A stretch of DNA of 21,844 nt from Candidatus Kaiserbacteria bacterium (lineage in GTDB: Bacteria; Patescibacteriota; Minisyncoccia; Phycocordibacterales; UBA918): NCBI GenBank assembly GCA_003245875.1, contig QKBW01000031.1, positions 1 to 21,844 of the forward strand, given 5' to 3'. Under the pieces are notes generated by a model. It worked only from the letters and a program-made list of their open reading frames with translations, was not told the origin of the DNA and did no database searches. The translations under genes were made by a program, and so were the position numbers. Shown in pieces: positions 21,360 through 21,844 of the stretch. How positions within the stretch are numbered: the stretch's first letter is position 1; each line of letters starts with the position of its first letter.

Positions 21360-21844
21360 AAATCAGCCACGCTTGAACAAGTTCTACTACGGCAAATTTG
21401 ATTTTCCGCGGGGAGCAGGTATCTGGTATGAAGGTAAACATACCCCTATTATCACCAAAGAGTTATTTGATGAGACACGGAACTCCATAAAATCACAAGT
21501 CATCAAGTCCCAAGGTAAAGAGTTCGCCTTCACGAGAATCATGAAATGCGGACTGTGTGGCTCGGGCATTACCGCTGATGAGAAGTTTAAGAAGCTAAAG
21601 GCAGGAGGTGTTAATCGTCACGTTTATTATCGCTGTACCAAATCAAAAGACAGACATTGTACAAACAAAGCTTTAAATGAATCTGATTTGATTGAAGCGT
21701 TGGTAAAAATGCTCGATACCATCAGTTTAGATAAAGTGAAAATTACCACAAAACTTAATGACGAGATACGCAAGTTTAAGAAACTCCAAGCCATGTTCTT
21801 GGGCAAGAAAAAGACTGAGAAGATTGAGCTAATTGATGTCCGTG
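21358..21844 (+). pseudogene. Large serine recombinase, N-terminally truncated and running off the window
   Basis: An open frame without a convincing start encodes the C-terminal half of a large serine recombinase. It begins in the recombinase domain (NKFYYGKFDFPRGAGIWYEG, then HTPIITKELFDETRN). It continues through the zinc-ribbon domain (MKCGLCGSGI and YYRCTKSKDRHC) and enters a coiled-coil-like region (LNDEIRKFKKLQ). The catalytic N-terminal resolvase domain, including its active serine, is absent, and an in-frame TAG at 21355-21357 closes the frame upstream. The SDR gene on the other strand lies where the missing part should be. This fits a remnant left by deletion or rearrangement; a mis-assembly cannot be ruled out. 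The 3' end lies beyond the window. Confidence 0.82.

Noticed and set aside
1..21844. CRISPR array, tRNA or rRNA genes
   Set aside because: No regularly spaced repeats, cloverleaf-type T-arm sequences or rRNA-like conserved blocks were recognised on either strand by eye.
1..21844. Alternative genetic code (TGA as glycine, as in some Patescibacteria)
   Set aside because: TGA serves as the natural stop of several genes here, and conserved proteins read through at full length without in-frame TGA.

Overview
The window looks like part of a small-genome bacterial chromosome, most likely from the Candidate Phyla Radiation (Patescibacteria, probably a parcubacterial lineage). Evidence for this is mixed. 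There is a DUF5652-like two-helix membrane protein, a minimal housekeeping set (dnaB, recR, rplU, truB, yqeY, rmuC), a short TruB, and a cobalamin-dependent ribonucleotide reductase followed by its adenosyltransferase. Many genes also have a -10 box only 5-10 bases before the start codon. TGA is used as a stop (for example at 7854-7856, 13785-13787 and 19290-19292), so the code is the standard bacterial one. The taxonomic call is an inference from this window alone.

Layout: 1-2074 is dnaB-recR on the plus strand, closed by a bidirectional terminator. 2078-6799 is a minus-strand block: a P-type cation ATPase, rmuC, rplU, a small helical protein and a 37-residue membrane peptide. 6878-8101 holds yqeY, a small convergent hypothetical gene and an overlapping two-gene cassette. 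8143-13236 is a second minus-strand block: a PIF1-like helicase with an HTH tail, a YgjP-like metallopeptidase, a secreted glutaredoxin fused to a DsbD/CcdA-like membrane domain, a sodium/calcium exchanger-type antiporter and truB. 13350-19292 runs on the plus strand: a multi-helix membrane protein, a GlcD/Dld-type FAD oxidase, nrdJ, an ATP:cob(I)alamin adenosyltransferase and a hypothetical protein. 19343-21344 is minus strand: a DUF5652-like protein, an SRPBCC protein and an AT-richer short-chain dehydrogenase. The window ends inside a large serine recombinase gene that lacks its catalytic N-terminus, which suggests a rearranged mobile-element boundary.

Two styles of gene expression are interleaved. 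Most conserved genes carry only a (TGn)TATACT/TACAAT-type -10 box directly before the ATG, with no Shine-Dalgarno, which fits leaderless mRNA. A few short unknown genes (2078-2191, 7629-8101, 13350-13787, 19844-20293) instead have -35/-10 promoters with 16-17 bp spacers, untranslated leaders, usually a Shine-Dalgarno, and their own hairpin terminators. Several show an inverted repeat at or beside the -35. They look like self-contained expression cassettes set among the housekeeping genes.

Functional links that can be inferred: nrdJ and the adenosyltransferase form one unit that makes deoxynucleotides from salvaged cobalamin; dnaB, recR, rmuC and the PIF1-like helicase serve replication and repair; the ATPase and the exchanger handle cations; the glutaredoxin-DsbD fusion handles thiol exchange outside the membrane. 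No tRNA, rRNA, CRISPR array or complete insertion sequence was recognised. The only gene-free stretch above 300 bases is 20294-20627.
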